Shown here in pieces: positions 1 to 6,937 of a DNA stretch of 16,216 nt (positions are counted from its first letter, which is position 1; each line of letters starts with the position of its first letter). The notes under the pieces are model-generated. The model saw only the letters and a program-made list of their open reading frames with translations. It had not been told where the DNA came from and did no database searches. Both the position numbers and the translations under genes were made by a program. The DNA is from Pseudomonadota bacterium (GTDB lineage: Bacteria; Pseudomonadota; Alphaproteobacteria; Acetobacterales; Acetobacteraceae): contig JAJZVS010000029.1 in NCBI GenBank assembly GCA_021845555.1, forward strand, positions 1 through 16,216, read 5' to 3'.

Positions 1-789
1 CGCCGGCGGGGCAGGGCGGCGGCGCAGGAGCGGCAGCACCTCGGCGGCGAACCAGGCGACCGCGTCGGCGTTCGGCCAGTAGTCCATGTTGCCGGTGAAC
101 ACGAGATGCGGGCCCGGCGTGGCATAGGGGTTGGGGAAGCTGTGCGCCGGGGAGAAGCCGTCCAGATCGACGCCGTTCTCCACCCAGTCCACCCGGTCGG
201 CGGCTTCGGGGGCAAGTTCGATGAAGCGGCGGGCCTCGGGTTCGGAGACGAACAGCGTGGCGTCCGCGGCCAGCGCCGCCGCGCGCTCGAACGCGAGCAG
301 GGTGCGCGCCTCGCGGGCCCACACCGCGCGCATCGGCCAGCCGGACTTGCCGGCATAGACCGCCCATTTCTCGGAATCGATGTCCTGCATGTCCAGGATC
401 AGGCCGGGCCGGACCAGCCCGGCCGTATAGGGCACCATCGCGGCGGAGTAGATGTAGACGATGTCCATTTCGGTCCGCGCCATCGTCTCCCGCACCCAGC
501 GGGCCAGGCCGGGATGGAAGTAGTAATCCGGCATCAGCGGCCGGCCGGGGCGGGCGCGCGCCAGGGCTTTCAGCTTCTGCGCCCGCTTGTCGATGCCGAA
601 GGCGGCGACCTCGGCGCACAGGGCGCGCAGCCCTTCGACATGGGCGAAATCCGCCGGATCGTCGATCAGGCAGCCGAGATGCACCCGATAGCTCTGCCCC
701 AGATGCCGCAGCAGGGCGTTGGCGCGGATCTTCTCCCCCTTGTTGAGCGGAAAGGGGATGCGATGGCTGATGAAGATGAGGTTGCGCAC
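1..789 (-). CDS. Glycosyltransferase, TIGR03087-like (PEP-CTERM/XrtA-associated), 3' end cut off
   Basis: Reading the minus strand from a GTG at 789 gives 263 uninterrupted residues running off the left edge. The N-terminus (MRNLIFISHRIPFPLNKGEK) has the hydrophobic beta strand plus H-R-I-P-x-P and K-G-x-K-I-R pattern of GT4-type sugar transferases. The later segments LDMQDIDSEKW (132-142), WPMRAVW (151-157), LLAFERA (164-170), ENGVDLDGFSP (204-214) and FTGNMDYWPNADAVAWFAAE (231-250) match my memory of the TIGR03087 family, found beside exosortase/PEP-CTERM exopolysaccharide loci. Known for the family: it is predicted to transfer a sugar in EPS assembly; its acceptor is not established. The C-terminal half of the GT-B fold (roughly 140 residues) lies outside. 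GTG is chosen because the family-like sequence begins immediately after it; no strong RBS is visible. It sits 64 bases downstream of hddA on the same strand, so co-transcription is plausible. Confident it is a glycosyltransferase; subfamily from recall. Confidence 0.85.
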   Translation of the reverse strand, partial: MRNLIFISHRIPFPLNKGEKIRANALLRHLGQSYRVHLGCLIDDPADFAHVEGLRALCAEVAAFGIDKRAQKLKALARARPGRPLMPDYYFHPGLARWVRETMARTEMDIVYIYSAAMVPYTAGLVRPGLILDMQDIDSEKWAVYAGKSGWPMRAVWAREARTLLAFERAAALAADATLFVSEPEARRFIELAPEAADRVDWVENGVDLDGFSPAHSFPNPYATPGPHLVFTGNMDYWPNADAVAWFAAEVLPLLRRRPAPPA

Positions 790-853
790 GCGGCGGGTTC
801 CGGAGGTCGAGGGACGCGGGCCGGAAGCGCCCCGAACCCAGGCGCCGTGCCTA

Positions 854-1999
854 TCAGCGGCGCGCCGGCAAAGTCCAGCTTTCGCTGCCGCGCTCGGTGA
901 GCTTCACCGGATAGGCCTCGGCCCCGTTTGCATTCATCGCCGCGATCAGCCGGTAGCGGCGTTCGGTGGGCACCACGAACATCAGGAACCCGCCGCCGCC
1001 GGCACCGGAGACTTTTGCCGCGATGGCGCCGTTGGCCCGCGCCATCGCCTCCAGCGCCTCGATCCGCGGGTTGGAGATCGCCGCCGCGGTGCGCTTCTTG
1101 GCCAGCCAGGAGCGTTCCAGGATAGCGGCGAACGCATCCACATCCCCTAGCAGCACTGCCTGCTTCATCTCGGCCGCGTCGTGGCGGAGCTGGTGCATCC
1201 CCTCCAGCGCCTCGGCGCTGCCGGCACCGAGGCGCTCGGTCTGCTGGCGGATGATGCTGTCGGAACTGCGCGACTGGCCGGAGAAGCAGACCACGAGCGA
1301 GGATTCGAGCTCGTTCACCACCGCGGAGGCGTACCGCAGCGGGTTCACGATGACCCGCCCGCCCTGCAGGAACTCGATGTAGTTGATGCCGCCGAACGCC
1401 GCCGAATACTGGTCCTGCTGGCCGCCGGCGAGGCCGAGGTCCTTGCGCTCGATCTCATGGGCCAGATGCGCCACCTCGTAGCGGCCGAGCGGATGGTCGA
1501 GATAGGCCGCGTACGCCTCGATCAGCGCCACCACCAGCGCCGAGGAGGAGCCGAGGCCGGAGCCGAGCGGCGCATCGACCGAGGTGGTGACCGTGACGGC
1601 CAGCGGTTCGCCGCGATGGAAGTCGCGCACCATGCGTTCATAGACGCCGCGATGCAGCGCCAGGGCCGAGGCCGGCAGGAGCGGCGCCAGCGCATGGGTC
1701 TCCTCGCGGTCGAGGTCGCAGGCGTCGAACACGATCCGCCCGTCCGCGCGCGGACGGAGGGAGGCGAAGGCGTAGCGGTCGATGGTGGCGTTCAGCACCG
1801 CGCCGCCGAAGGTCTCGGCATAGCCCGGCAGGTCGGTGCCGCCGCCGGCCAGGCCGAGCCGCAGCGGGGCCCGTGCCCGCACCACCGGCGCGCGCGGGGC
1901 GGCCCGGCGCTCGGCGAGGCGGCGTTCGGGCAGGTCGGCGTGCGGGGCGGGAGCGGGCTGGTCCATGGCGTCCGGTGCGGGCTGCGGCGCCTGCTGCAT
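854..1999 (-). CDS. hddA: D-glycero-alpha-D-manno-heptose 7-phosphate kinase (GHMP family)
   Basis: This 381-residue cytoplasmic protein is a GHMP-superfamily kinase expected to phosphorylate D-glycero-D-manno-heptose 7-phosphate at the anomeric carbon, giving the alpha-1,7-bisphosphate. The fold starts at RAPLRLGLAGGGTDLPGY (43-60), typical of HddA and related sugar kinases. The ATP-binding motif is PLGSGLGSSSA (144-154), and the C-terminal GHMP motif KVSGAGGGGF starts near residue 329. The first 40 or so residues are Pro/Ala/Arg-rich, are not part of the kinase fold, and make the protein longer than the roughly 340 residues usual for HddA. ATG at 1999 is used; ATG at 1966 (370 residues) is an alternative, and neither has a convincing RBS. 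It is transcribed divergently from gmhA across about 100 bases. The neighbouring gmhA and hddC-gmhB fusion supply the other steps, which makes this specificity much likelier than fucokinase or another GHMP activity. Confidence 0.88.
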   Translation of the reverse strand: MQQAPQPAPDAMDQPAPAPHADLPERRLAERRAAPRAPVVRARAPLRLGLAGGGTDLPGYAETFGGAVLNATIDRYAFASLRPRADGRIVFDACDLDREETHALAPLLPASALALHRGVYERMVRDFHRGEPLAVTVTTSVDAPLGSGLGSSSALVVALIEAYAAYLDHPLGRYEVAHLAHEIERKDLGLAGGQQDQYSAAFGGINYIEFLQGGRVIVNPLRYASAVVNELESSLVVCFSGQSRSSDSIIRQQTERLGAGSAEALEGMHQLRHDAAEMKQAVLLGDVDAFAAILERSWLAKKRTAAAISNPRIEALEAMARANGAIAAKVSGAGGGGFLMFVVPTERRYRLIAAMNANGAEAYPVKLTERGSESWTLPARR

Positions 2000-2101
2000 A
2001 GGTCGCTTCGTGAGCGGGGCGCAACGGGAAAGCGAAACCGTCACCTGCCGCCGGCGCCGAGACGCTTGGCTTCCGCGCGGGTTTCGGGCACCACTCGCGC
2101 C

Positions 2102-2725
2102 ATGGACGCCCCCATTCCGCCCTACGTCACCGCCTATCTCGCCCGTTCGCGCGCCGCGCTCGATGCGCTCGCCGCCGACCCCGCGGCGCAGGCCACGCTG
2201 GCCGCGATGGCCGAGACCATCGCCGGTGCCATGCGGGCCGGCGGCAAGCTGCTGGTGGCGGGCAACGGCGGCAGCGCGGGGGATTCCCAGCACATCGCCG
2301 GGGAGTTCATCTCCCGGCTGATGTTCGACCACGCGCCGCTGCCGGCGCTGGCGCTGACGGTGGACGGCTCGGTCATCACCGCCACCGGCAACGACTACGG
2401 CTACGAATTCGTGTTCGAACGCCAGGTGCGCGGCCTCGGCCGCGCCGGCGACGTGTTCCTGGCGATTTCCACCTCCGGCCGCTCGCCCAACGTGCTGCGC
2501 GCGCTGGATGCGGCGCGGGAGGGCGGGGTGATCTGCCTCGGCTTCACCGGCGCCGGGCCGGGCGCGGCGGCGATGGAAACCCGCTGCGCCCACCTGTTCC
2601 GCGCCCCTTCGACCGAAACCGCGATCATCCAGCAGCTTCACATCACCGCCGCGCATATCGTCTGCGCGCTGGTGGAGCGGGCGATGTTCCCCGAACTCGC
2701 GCCGCCCGTCCCCGCCGCGGGCTGA
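2102..2725 (+). CDS. gmhA: Sedoheptulose 7-phosphate isomerase
   Basis: This 207-residue SIS-domain isomerase converts D-sedoheptulose 7-phosphate to D-glycero-D-manno-heptose 7-phosphate, the first committed step of nucleotide-heptose synthesis in the cytoplasm. The GmhA signature GNGGSAGDSQHIAGEF covers residues 54-69, with the expected metal/catalytic residues H64 and E68. The second site, QQLHITAAH (177-185), supplies Q177 and H185. The phosphate-binding STSGRSPN segment is at 123-130. These align by motif with H61, E65, Q172 and H180 of E. coli GmhA. Length is close to the family norm (about 190-200). ATG at 2102 is chosen because the conserved helical N-terminus starts here; the longer upstream reading overlaps hddA on the opposite strand. 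The stop is four bases before the GTG of the hddC-gmhB fusion, so the two are almost certainly co-transcribed and coupled. Confidence 0.95.
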   Translation: MDAPIPPYVTAYLARSRAALDALAADPAAQATLAAMAETIAGAMRAGGKLLVAGNGGSAGDSQHIAGEFISRLMFDHAPLPALALTVDGSVITATGNDYGYEFVFERQVRGLGRAGDVFLAISTSGRSPNVLRALDAAREGGVICLGFTGAGPGAAAMETRCAHLFRAPSTETAIIQQLHITAAHIVCALVERAMFPELAPPVPAAG

Positions 2726-2729
2726 TCCC

Positions 2730-4007
2730 GTGACGCCCCCGCCGATCCGCCAATGCGCGATCCTGGCCGGCGGGCTCGGCACCCGCCTCGGCGCGCTGAC
2801 CGCCACCACGCCCAAGCCGGTGCTGGAGGTGGGCGGCAAGCCCTTCCTGTTCTGGCTGATGCGCGAGGCGCAGCGCTTCGGGATCGAGGAATTCGTCCTT
2901 CTGGCCGGCCATCTCTCCCCCGCCCTGCACGCGGCGGTGGAGGCGGCGGCGGCGGCGCTGCCGCGGCCGGCGACGATCCGCTTCTCCGACGAGCCCGCCC
3001 CCGCCGGCACCGGCGGCGCGCTGCTGCACGCGCGCGCGCTGCTGGCCGAGCGGTTCCTGCTCTGCAACGGCGACAGCCTGTTCGACACCAACCTCGCCGC
3101 CCTGCTGGCCGAGGCCGCCGCCGACCCGCCCGAAGTGCTGGGGCGGATGCTGCTGCGCCGGACCGAGGACGCCTCCCGCTACGGCACCGTGACGCTGGCT
3201 AAGACCGCCCCGCCGGGCCGCATCGCCGCCTTCCGCGCCCGGCCGGACAGCGCCGCCCCCACCCCCGGCCTGATCAACGCCGGGGTGTATGCGCTGGACC
3301 GGCGCGTGCTGGCGCATCTGGCGCCGGTCTGCTCGCTGGAGCAGGACATCCTGCCGCGCCTGGCCGCCGCCGGCGCGCTGACCGGCACGGAGGCCGCGGG
3401 CTGGTTCATCGATATCGGCATCCCCGAGGACCTCGCCCGCGCGCGCGCCGAACTGCCGGCGCGACTGCACCGGCCGGCGCTGTTCCTGGACCGCGACGGG
3501 GTGCTCAACCACGACCACGGCTATGTCGGCACGCGCGAGCGCTGGGAGTGGATGGCAGGCGCGCTGGCCGCGCTGCGGGCCGCGACCGCGGCCGGCTGGC
3601 ACGTGTTCGTGGTCACCAACCAGTCCGGCGTGGCGCGCGGGATGTACCCCGAATCCGCGGTGCCGGCGCTGCTGGACTGGGTGGGCGAGGAAGCCCGCGC
3701 CGCCGGCGGCACGATCGACGACTGGCGCTACTGCCCGTTCCACCCCGAGGCGCCGCTGGCCGCCTATCGCCACGCCAGCGACTGGCGCAAGCCGGCGCCG
3801 GGGATGATCCTCGACCTGATCCGCGCCTGGGAACTCGACCCCGCGCGCTGCGTGATGGTGGGCGACCAGCCGAGCGATGTGGCGGCCGCGGCGGCGGCGG
3901 GGATGCGCGGGGTGCTGTTCCCCGGCGGGGACCTGGCGGCGTTCGTGGCGCCGCTGCTGGATTCGGCGCCGGCCGACTGGGGAACGGGAATTTACCGCGC
4001 CAGGTAA
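2730..4007 (+). CDS. hddC: Bifunctional heptose-1-P guanylyltransferase / heptose 1,7-bisphosphate phosphatase fusion (HddC-GmhB)
   Basis: The 425-residue protein joins two enzymes. Residues 1-240 are a nucleotidyltransferase of the HddC/RmlA type: LAGGLGTRLG (12-21) is the NTP-binding loop, followed by TPKPVLEVGGKP, with the metal-site CNGDSLFD further on. It should make GDP-D-glycero-alpha-D-manno-heptose from the 1-phosphate. Residues 245-425 are a HAD phosphatase like GmhB: FLDRDGVLNHDHGYV contains nucleophile D254 and acid/base D256, then VVTNQSGVARG, RKPAPGM (353-359) and MVGDQPSDV. It should remove the 7-phosphate of the bisphosphate made by HddA. The two final pathway steps are thus on one chain. 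Oddity: the structural zinc site of E. coli GmhB (C-P-H ... C-D-C before RKP) reads C-P-F ... S-D-W here, so most ligands are absent. The start is GTG at 2730, four bases after gmhA. The stop codon lies in an inverted repeat. Confidence 0.92.
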   Translation: MTPPPIRQCAILAGGLGTRLGALTATTPKPVLEVGGKPFLFWLMREAQRFGIEEFVLLAGHLSPALHAAVEAAAAALPRPATIRFSDEPAPAGTGGALLHARALLAERFLLCNGDSLFDTNLAALLAEAAADPPEVLGRMLLRRTEDASRYGTVTLAKTAPPGRIAAFRARPDSAAPTPGLINAGVYALDRRVLAHLAPVCSLEQDILPRLAAAGALTGTEAAGWFIDIGIPEDLARARAELPARLHRPALFLDRDGVLNHDHGYVGTRERWEWMAGALAALRAATAAGWHVFVVTNQSGVARGMYPESAVPALLDWVGEEARAAGGTIDDWRYCPFHPEAPLAAYRHASDWRKPAPGMILDLIRAWELDPARCVMVGDQPSDVAAAAAAGMRGVLFPGGDLAAFVAPLLDSAPADWGTGIYRAR

Positions 4008-4022
4008 TAGAGACCTATTACC
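4003..4022. promoter_or_regulatory. Perfect inverted repeat, operator- or hairpin-like, upstream of gloA
   Basis: GGTAATAG (4003-4010) and CTATTACC (4015-4022) are exact reverse complements separated by four bases. A further TTACC at 3992-3996 can also pair with GGTAA. The block is AT-richer than its surroundings and covers the stop codon of the hddC fusion. It could be a repressor operator for gloA, since its right arm overlaps the proposed -35 hexamer, or an RNA hairpin at the end of the heptose transcript. There is no following T-run, so it is not a standard intrinsic terminator. The function is inference. Confidence 0.5.
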
Positions 4023-4046
4023 CGCCCGCGCCGCGCGACCCATAAT
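4018..4046 (+). promoter_or_regulatory. Putative sigma70-type promoter of gloA
   Basis: CATAAT at 4041-4046 matches five of six bases of the -10 consensus. With a 17-base spacer the -35 position is TTACCC (4018-4023), a weak match. Transcription would start near 4053, only about 14 bases before the gloA ATG, but just upstream of the GGGAGG ribosome binding site at 4055-4060. The -35 overlaps the right arm of the inverted repeat at 4003-4022. The assignment is by eye only. Confidence 0.4.
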
Positions 4047-4066
4047 ATGTCCGTGGGAGGGCGTCG

Positions 4067-4465
4067 ATGGCGAAATTCATCCATACCATGATCCGGGTCC
4101 TGGATCTCGATCGATCGATGCGATTCTACCACGAGGCTTTCGGCCTCGAGGTCTCGCACCGGCTCGATTTTCCGGATTTCTCCCTGGTCTATCTGCGCAA
4201 CGAGGAAAGCGACGCCGAGCTCGAGCTGACGTGGAATCGCGGCCGCGCGGAGCCCTATGCGCTTGGCGACGGCTACGGCCACGTGGCCTTCTGCGTCGAT
4301 GACGCCGCGGCCGCCCGACGCCGCCTGCACGATCTCGGGCTGGCGCCCGGGGATCCGAAGGAATTCCATGGTGCCGCGGGCGAACTGATCGCGCGCTATT
4401 TCTTTCTGCAGGATCCCGATGGCTACAAGATCGAGGTCCTCGAGCGTCATGGCCACTACCGATAG
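4067..4465 (+). CDS. gloA: Lactoylglutathione lyase (glyoxalase I)
   Basis: This 132-residue cytoplasmic enzyme isomerises the methylglyoxal-glutathione hemithioacetal to S-lactoylglutathione. It is a single-domain VOC-fold protein: FIHTMIRVLDLDRSMRFY at the N-terminus, ELTWN (53-57), YGHVAF (70-75) and FFLQDPDGYKIEVLE at the C-terminus. The four metal ligands of E. coli-type GloA are all present: H6, E53, H72 and E123. The lack of the insertions seen in Zn-type enzymes, together with the length, suggests the Ni/Co-dependent bacterial class. A strong ribosome binding site, GGGAGG at 4055-4060, lies six bases before the ATG. The gene has its own promoter-like sequence overlapping an inverted repeat. 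The following dehydrogenase genes start 70 bases downstream on the same strand and may share the transcript. Confidence is high because motif order and length fit throughout. Confidence 0.95.
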   Translation: MAKFIHTMIRVLDLDRSMRFYHEAFGLEVSHRLDFPDFSLVYLRNEESDAELELTWNRGRAEPYALGDGYGHVAFCVDDAAAARRRLHDLGLAPGDPKEFHGAAGELIARYFFLQDPDGYKIEVLERHGHYR

Positions 4466-4535
4466 CATTTTCCGCCGGCCACCATCGGCGCTGCGAGCAC
4501 GCAGGCCGGATTTTTCCAAAGGGAAGGAACGAACC

Positions 4536-5150
4536 ATGGAATCGCCCGTCGTTTCCGATCGCGACCCCGCCGGGACAGAGGCGCCCGTCGCGTCCGGCGC
4601 CCCGATCGCGCCCACCCGTCGCGGCCTGCTGCACGCCACCGGCCTGCTGACTGGCACTCTGGCCCTGTCCTCGGCACTGGCCGCGCTGGCGCCGAGCCGG
4701 TCGTGGGCGCTGGAGATGAAGGGATTGTCCAGCCACCAGGGCGCCGTCCTCCTGGCCTTCACGCGCCATCTCTACCCGCATCCGCATCTGGAGGATGCCG
4801 TCTACGCGCTGGTGGTGAAGGAACTCGACAGCAAGGCATCCGCGGATGCCGCAACCAAAACAACCTTGGCGCACGGCGTCGCGCAGCTCGATGCGATCGG
4901 CTCCGGCGACTGGCTCAAGCGCGCGAAGCCGTTGCAGGAAGTCGATGTCGTGTCGTTACAGGGAACGCCGTTCTTCACCCTGGTGCGCAGCACGGCGGTG
5001 GTAGCGCTCTATAACAACGACATGGCGTTCGCGCATTTCGGCTATGGCGGCAAGAAGGGAAACGATGGCTACCTGTACAAAGGTTTCAACGACCTGAAGT
5101 GGCTGCCCAACCCGCCCGCCGCGGCCAGCGGACCGATCCCGAAGGCCTGA
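4536..5150 (+). CDS. Tat-exported small subunit of a GMC-type dehydrogenase (gluconate 2-dehydrogenase subunit 3-like)
   Basis: This 204-residue protein has a twin-arginine signal: T27-R28-R29-G-L-L, a hydrophobic stretch from about 31 to 52, and a likely cleavage after SWA (A58). The mature part, about 146 residues, has no cofactor motif I recognise. It resembles the small subunits that accompany membrane-bound FAD sugar/alcohol dehydrogenases, such as gluconate 2-dehydrogenase, fructose dehydrogenase and FAD glucose dehydrogenase. These carry the Tat signal and take the signal-less catalytic subunit across the membrane with them. The ATG at 4536 follows GGGAAGGAACG, a good ribosome binding site; a longer in-frame reading from inside gloA is not credible. 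The next gene, 49 bases on, is the GMC oxidoreductase, which supports the assignment. The family name is inferred from context and size more than from strong motifs. Confidence 0.8.
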   Translation: MESPVVSDRDPAGTEAPVASGAPIAPTRRGLLHATGLLTGTLALSSALAALAPSRSWALEMKGLSSHQGAVLLAFTRHLYPHPHLEDAVYALVVKELDSKASADAATKTTLAHGVAQLDAIGSGDWLKRAKPLQEVDVVSLQGTPFFTLVRSTAVVALYNNDMAFAHFGYGGKKGNDGYLYKGFNDLKWLPNPPAAASGPIPKA

Positions 5151-5199
5151 GCCTGCATTTCGGTTCGCGTTCAGCCCCAAGATCAAGCAGGAGGATTCC

Positions 5200-6786
5200 A
5201 TGCCCGATATCGGCAACAAGAAGACGTTTTCGCTCGACGACGCGCAGGTGATGGTGGTGATCGGCTCGGGCGCCGGCGGCGGCACTCTGGCCGCCGAACT
5301 CGCGAAGAAGGGCATCGACGTGGTCGTGCTCGAAGCCGGCAAACTGACCTCGCGCGGCGAGTTCCTGCCGGATGAATGGGCATCGTTCGGCCAGCTGGCC
5401 TGGCTCGACAAGCGCACGACATCGGGCAGCTGGCGGGTGGCGCGCGACTTTCCCAACCTGCCGGCCTGGATCTGCAAGACGGTGGGCGGCACCTCGGTGC
5501 ATTGGGCGGGGGCGTCGCTGCGCATCCAGCCGCACGAGTTCAAGGCCCGCACCACCTACGGCAATCTGCCGGGCGCCAATCTGCTGGACTGGCCGCTGAC
5601 GCGGGTGGAACTCGATCCCTATTACACCCGGGCCGAGGACAAGATGGGCGTGACCCGGACGCACGGGATCGCAGGTCTGCCAGGCAACAACAATTTCAAG
5701 GTGATGTACGCCGGGGCCAGCAAGCTCGGCTACAAGGAGTGCAGCACCGGCCATATGGCCATCAACAGCGCGGCCCGCGACGGGCGTACGCACTGCTTCC
5801 AGCGCGGGTTCTGCTTCCAGGGCTGCCGTTTCGGGGCGAAATGGTCCACCCTGTACACGGAAATCCCCGAAGGCCAGGCCACCGGCCATCTTGAACTGCG
5901 CCCCGAATCCCAGGTCGTCCGCATCGAGCACGACAAGGCGGGCAAGGTCACCGCCGTGCTCTATCACGACGCCGCGGGCAAGCTGCAGCGCCAGAAGGCG
6001 CGTGCGGTGGCGGTGGCCGGCAACTCGATCGAGACGCCGCGGCTCCTGCTGAACTCCGCCTCCGCGAAGTTCTCCGACGGTCTGGCCAACACGTCCGGCC
6101 AAGTCGGGCGCAACTACATGCGCCACACCACCGCCTCGGTCTATGCCGTGTTCGATCACAAGGTGGAGATGTACAAGGGCACCACGATGGCCGGGATCAT
6201 CAGCGACGAATCGCGGTTCGATCCCTCGCGGGGCTTCGTCGGCGGTTTCCATATGGAGACTATTTCGCTTGGCCTTCCGTTCTACGCCGCCTTCCTCAAC
6301 CCTGGCGCCTGGGGAGCGGACTTCGCGCGCGCCATGGACGGGTACGCGCACACTGCCGGGATGTGGATCGTCGGCGAGGACATGCCGCGGGAGACCAACC
6401 GCATCACGCTCAACCATGACGTGAAGGACCAGTTCGGTATCCCGGTGGCGAACGTCCATTCCGACGACCATCCCAACGATCTGGCGATGCGCGACTATGG
6501 ATTCGAACGGGGAGAGGCAGTGTATCGGGCCGCCGGCGCTCGGCAGACCTATCGCGTGCCGCCCTATCCCTCGACCCACAACCTCGGCACCTGCCGCATG
6601 AGCGCAAAGCCCGCCGATGGCGTCTGCAACAGCTTCGGCCAGACCCATGACATCCCGAATCTGTTCATCTCGGACGGCAGCCAGTTCACCACCGGCGCGG
6701 CCGAGAACCCGACCCTGACGATCGTGACCCTGGCGCTTCGCCAGGCCGATCATATCGCGGAGCAGATGCGGAAGGGCGCGATCTGA
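5200..6786 (+). CDS. GMC-family FAD-dependent dehydrogenase, catalytic subunit
   Basis: This 528-residue flavoprotein probably oxidises a sugar, sugar acid or alcohol in the periplasm; the substrate cannot be told from sequence. The FAD dinucleotide-binding motif is GSGAGGG (22-28), and VGGTSVHWAG follows as in gluconate dehydrogenase-type GMC enzymes. The C-terminal GMC signature contains HNLGTCRM with the presumed catalytic H460, then DGSQF and the partner N503 in AENPTLT. A cysteine triad C199-x5-C205-x3-C209 lies where related fructose and glucose dehydrogenases carry a cysteine cluster that binds [3Fe-4S]. There is no signal peptide, consistent with co-export with the Tat-signal small subunit encoded just upstream. 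The ribosome binding site CAGGAGGA is at 5188-5195. The typical third subunit, a multihaem cytochrome c, is not encoded next to it, so electrons must leave by a partner encoded elsewhere or by another acceptor. Confidence 0.9.
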   Translation: MPDIGNKKTFSLDDAQVMVVIGSGAGGGTLAAELAKKGIDVVVLEAGKLTSRGEFLPDEWASFGQLAWLDKRTTSGSWRVARDFPNLPAWICKTVGGTSVHWAGASLRIQPHEFKARTTYGNLPGANLLDWPLTRVELDPYYTRAEDKMGVTRTHGIAGLPGNNNFKVMYAGASKLGYKECSTGHMAINSAARDGRTHCFQRGFCFQGCRFGAKWSTLYTEIPEGQATGHLELRPESQVVRIEHDKAGKVTAVLYHDAAGKLQRQKARAVAVAGNSIETPRLLLNSASAKFSDGLANTSGQVGRNYMRHTTASVYAVFDHKVEMYKGTTMAGIISDESRFDPSRGFVGGFHMETISLGLPFYAAFLNPGAWGADFARAMDGYAHTAGMWIVGEDMPRETNRITLNHDVKDQFGIPVANVHSDDHPNDLAMRDYGFERGEAVYRAAGARQTYRVPPYPSTHNLGTCRMSAKPADGVCNSFGQTHDIPNLFISDGSQFTTGAAENPTLTIVTLALRQADHIAEQMRKGAI

Positions 6787-6802
6787 GCGCAACACCGGGC
6801 CA

Positions 6803-6831
6803 GGGGGCCGGCGCGCTGCGCGCCGGCCCCC
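6803..6831. terminator. Strong GC hairpin after the GMC dehydrogenase gene, possible terminator
   Basis: Two 13-base arms (6803-6815 and 6819-6831) are exact reverse complements with a three-base CTG loop, starting 17 bases after the stop codon. The stem is almost wholly G/C and very stable. No T-run follows, so it may act as a U-less terminator or an mRNA 3'-end stabiliser. The position between two transcription units supports a terminator role. Confidence 0.55.
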
Positions 6832-6937
6832 CGTCCGCGGCGGCAGCCCTTGCGCGCGTTGCCCGCGACGATAGCCCCGCGGGAACGTACGGTGATAGGC
6901 TCGCCCCGCGAGGACCGAACGGACAGGAGCGGCCAGC

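Noticed and set aside
106..900. A 264-codon plus-strand frame at the left edge
   Set aside because: It is antisense to the glycosyltransferase, whose minus-strand translation shows conserved family segments over all 263 residues.
2643..4043. A 466-codon minus-strand frame
   Set aside because: It is antisense to the hddC-gmhB fusion; low-complexity composition.
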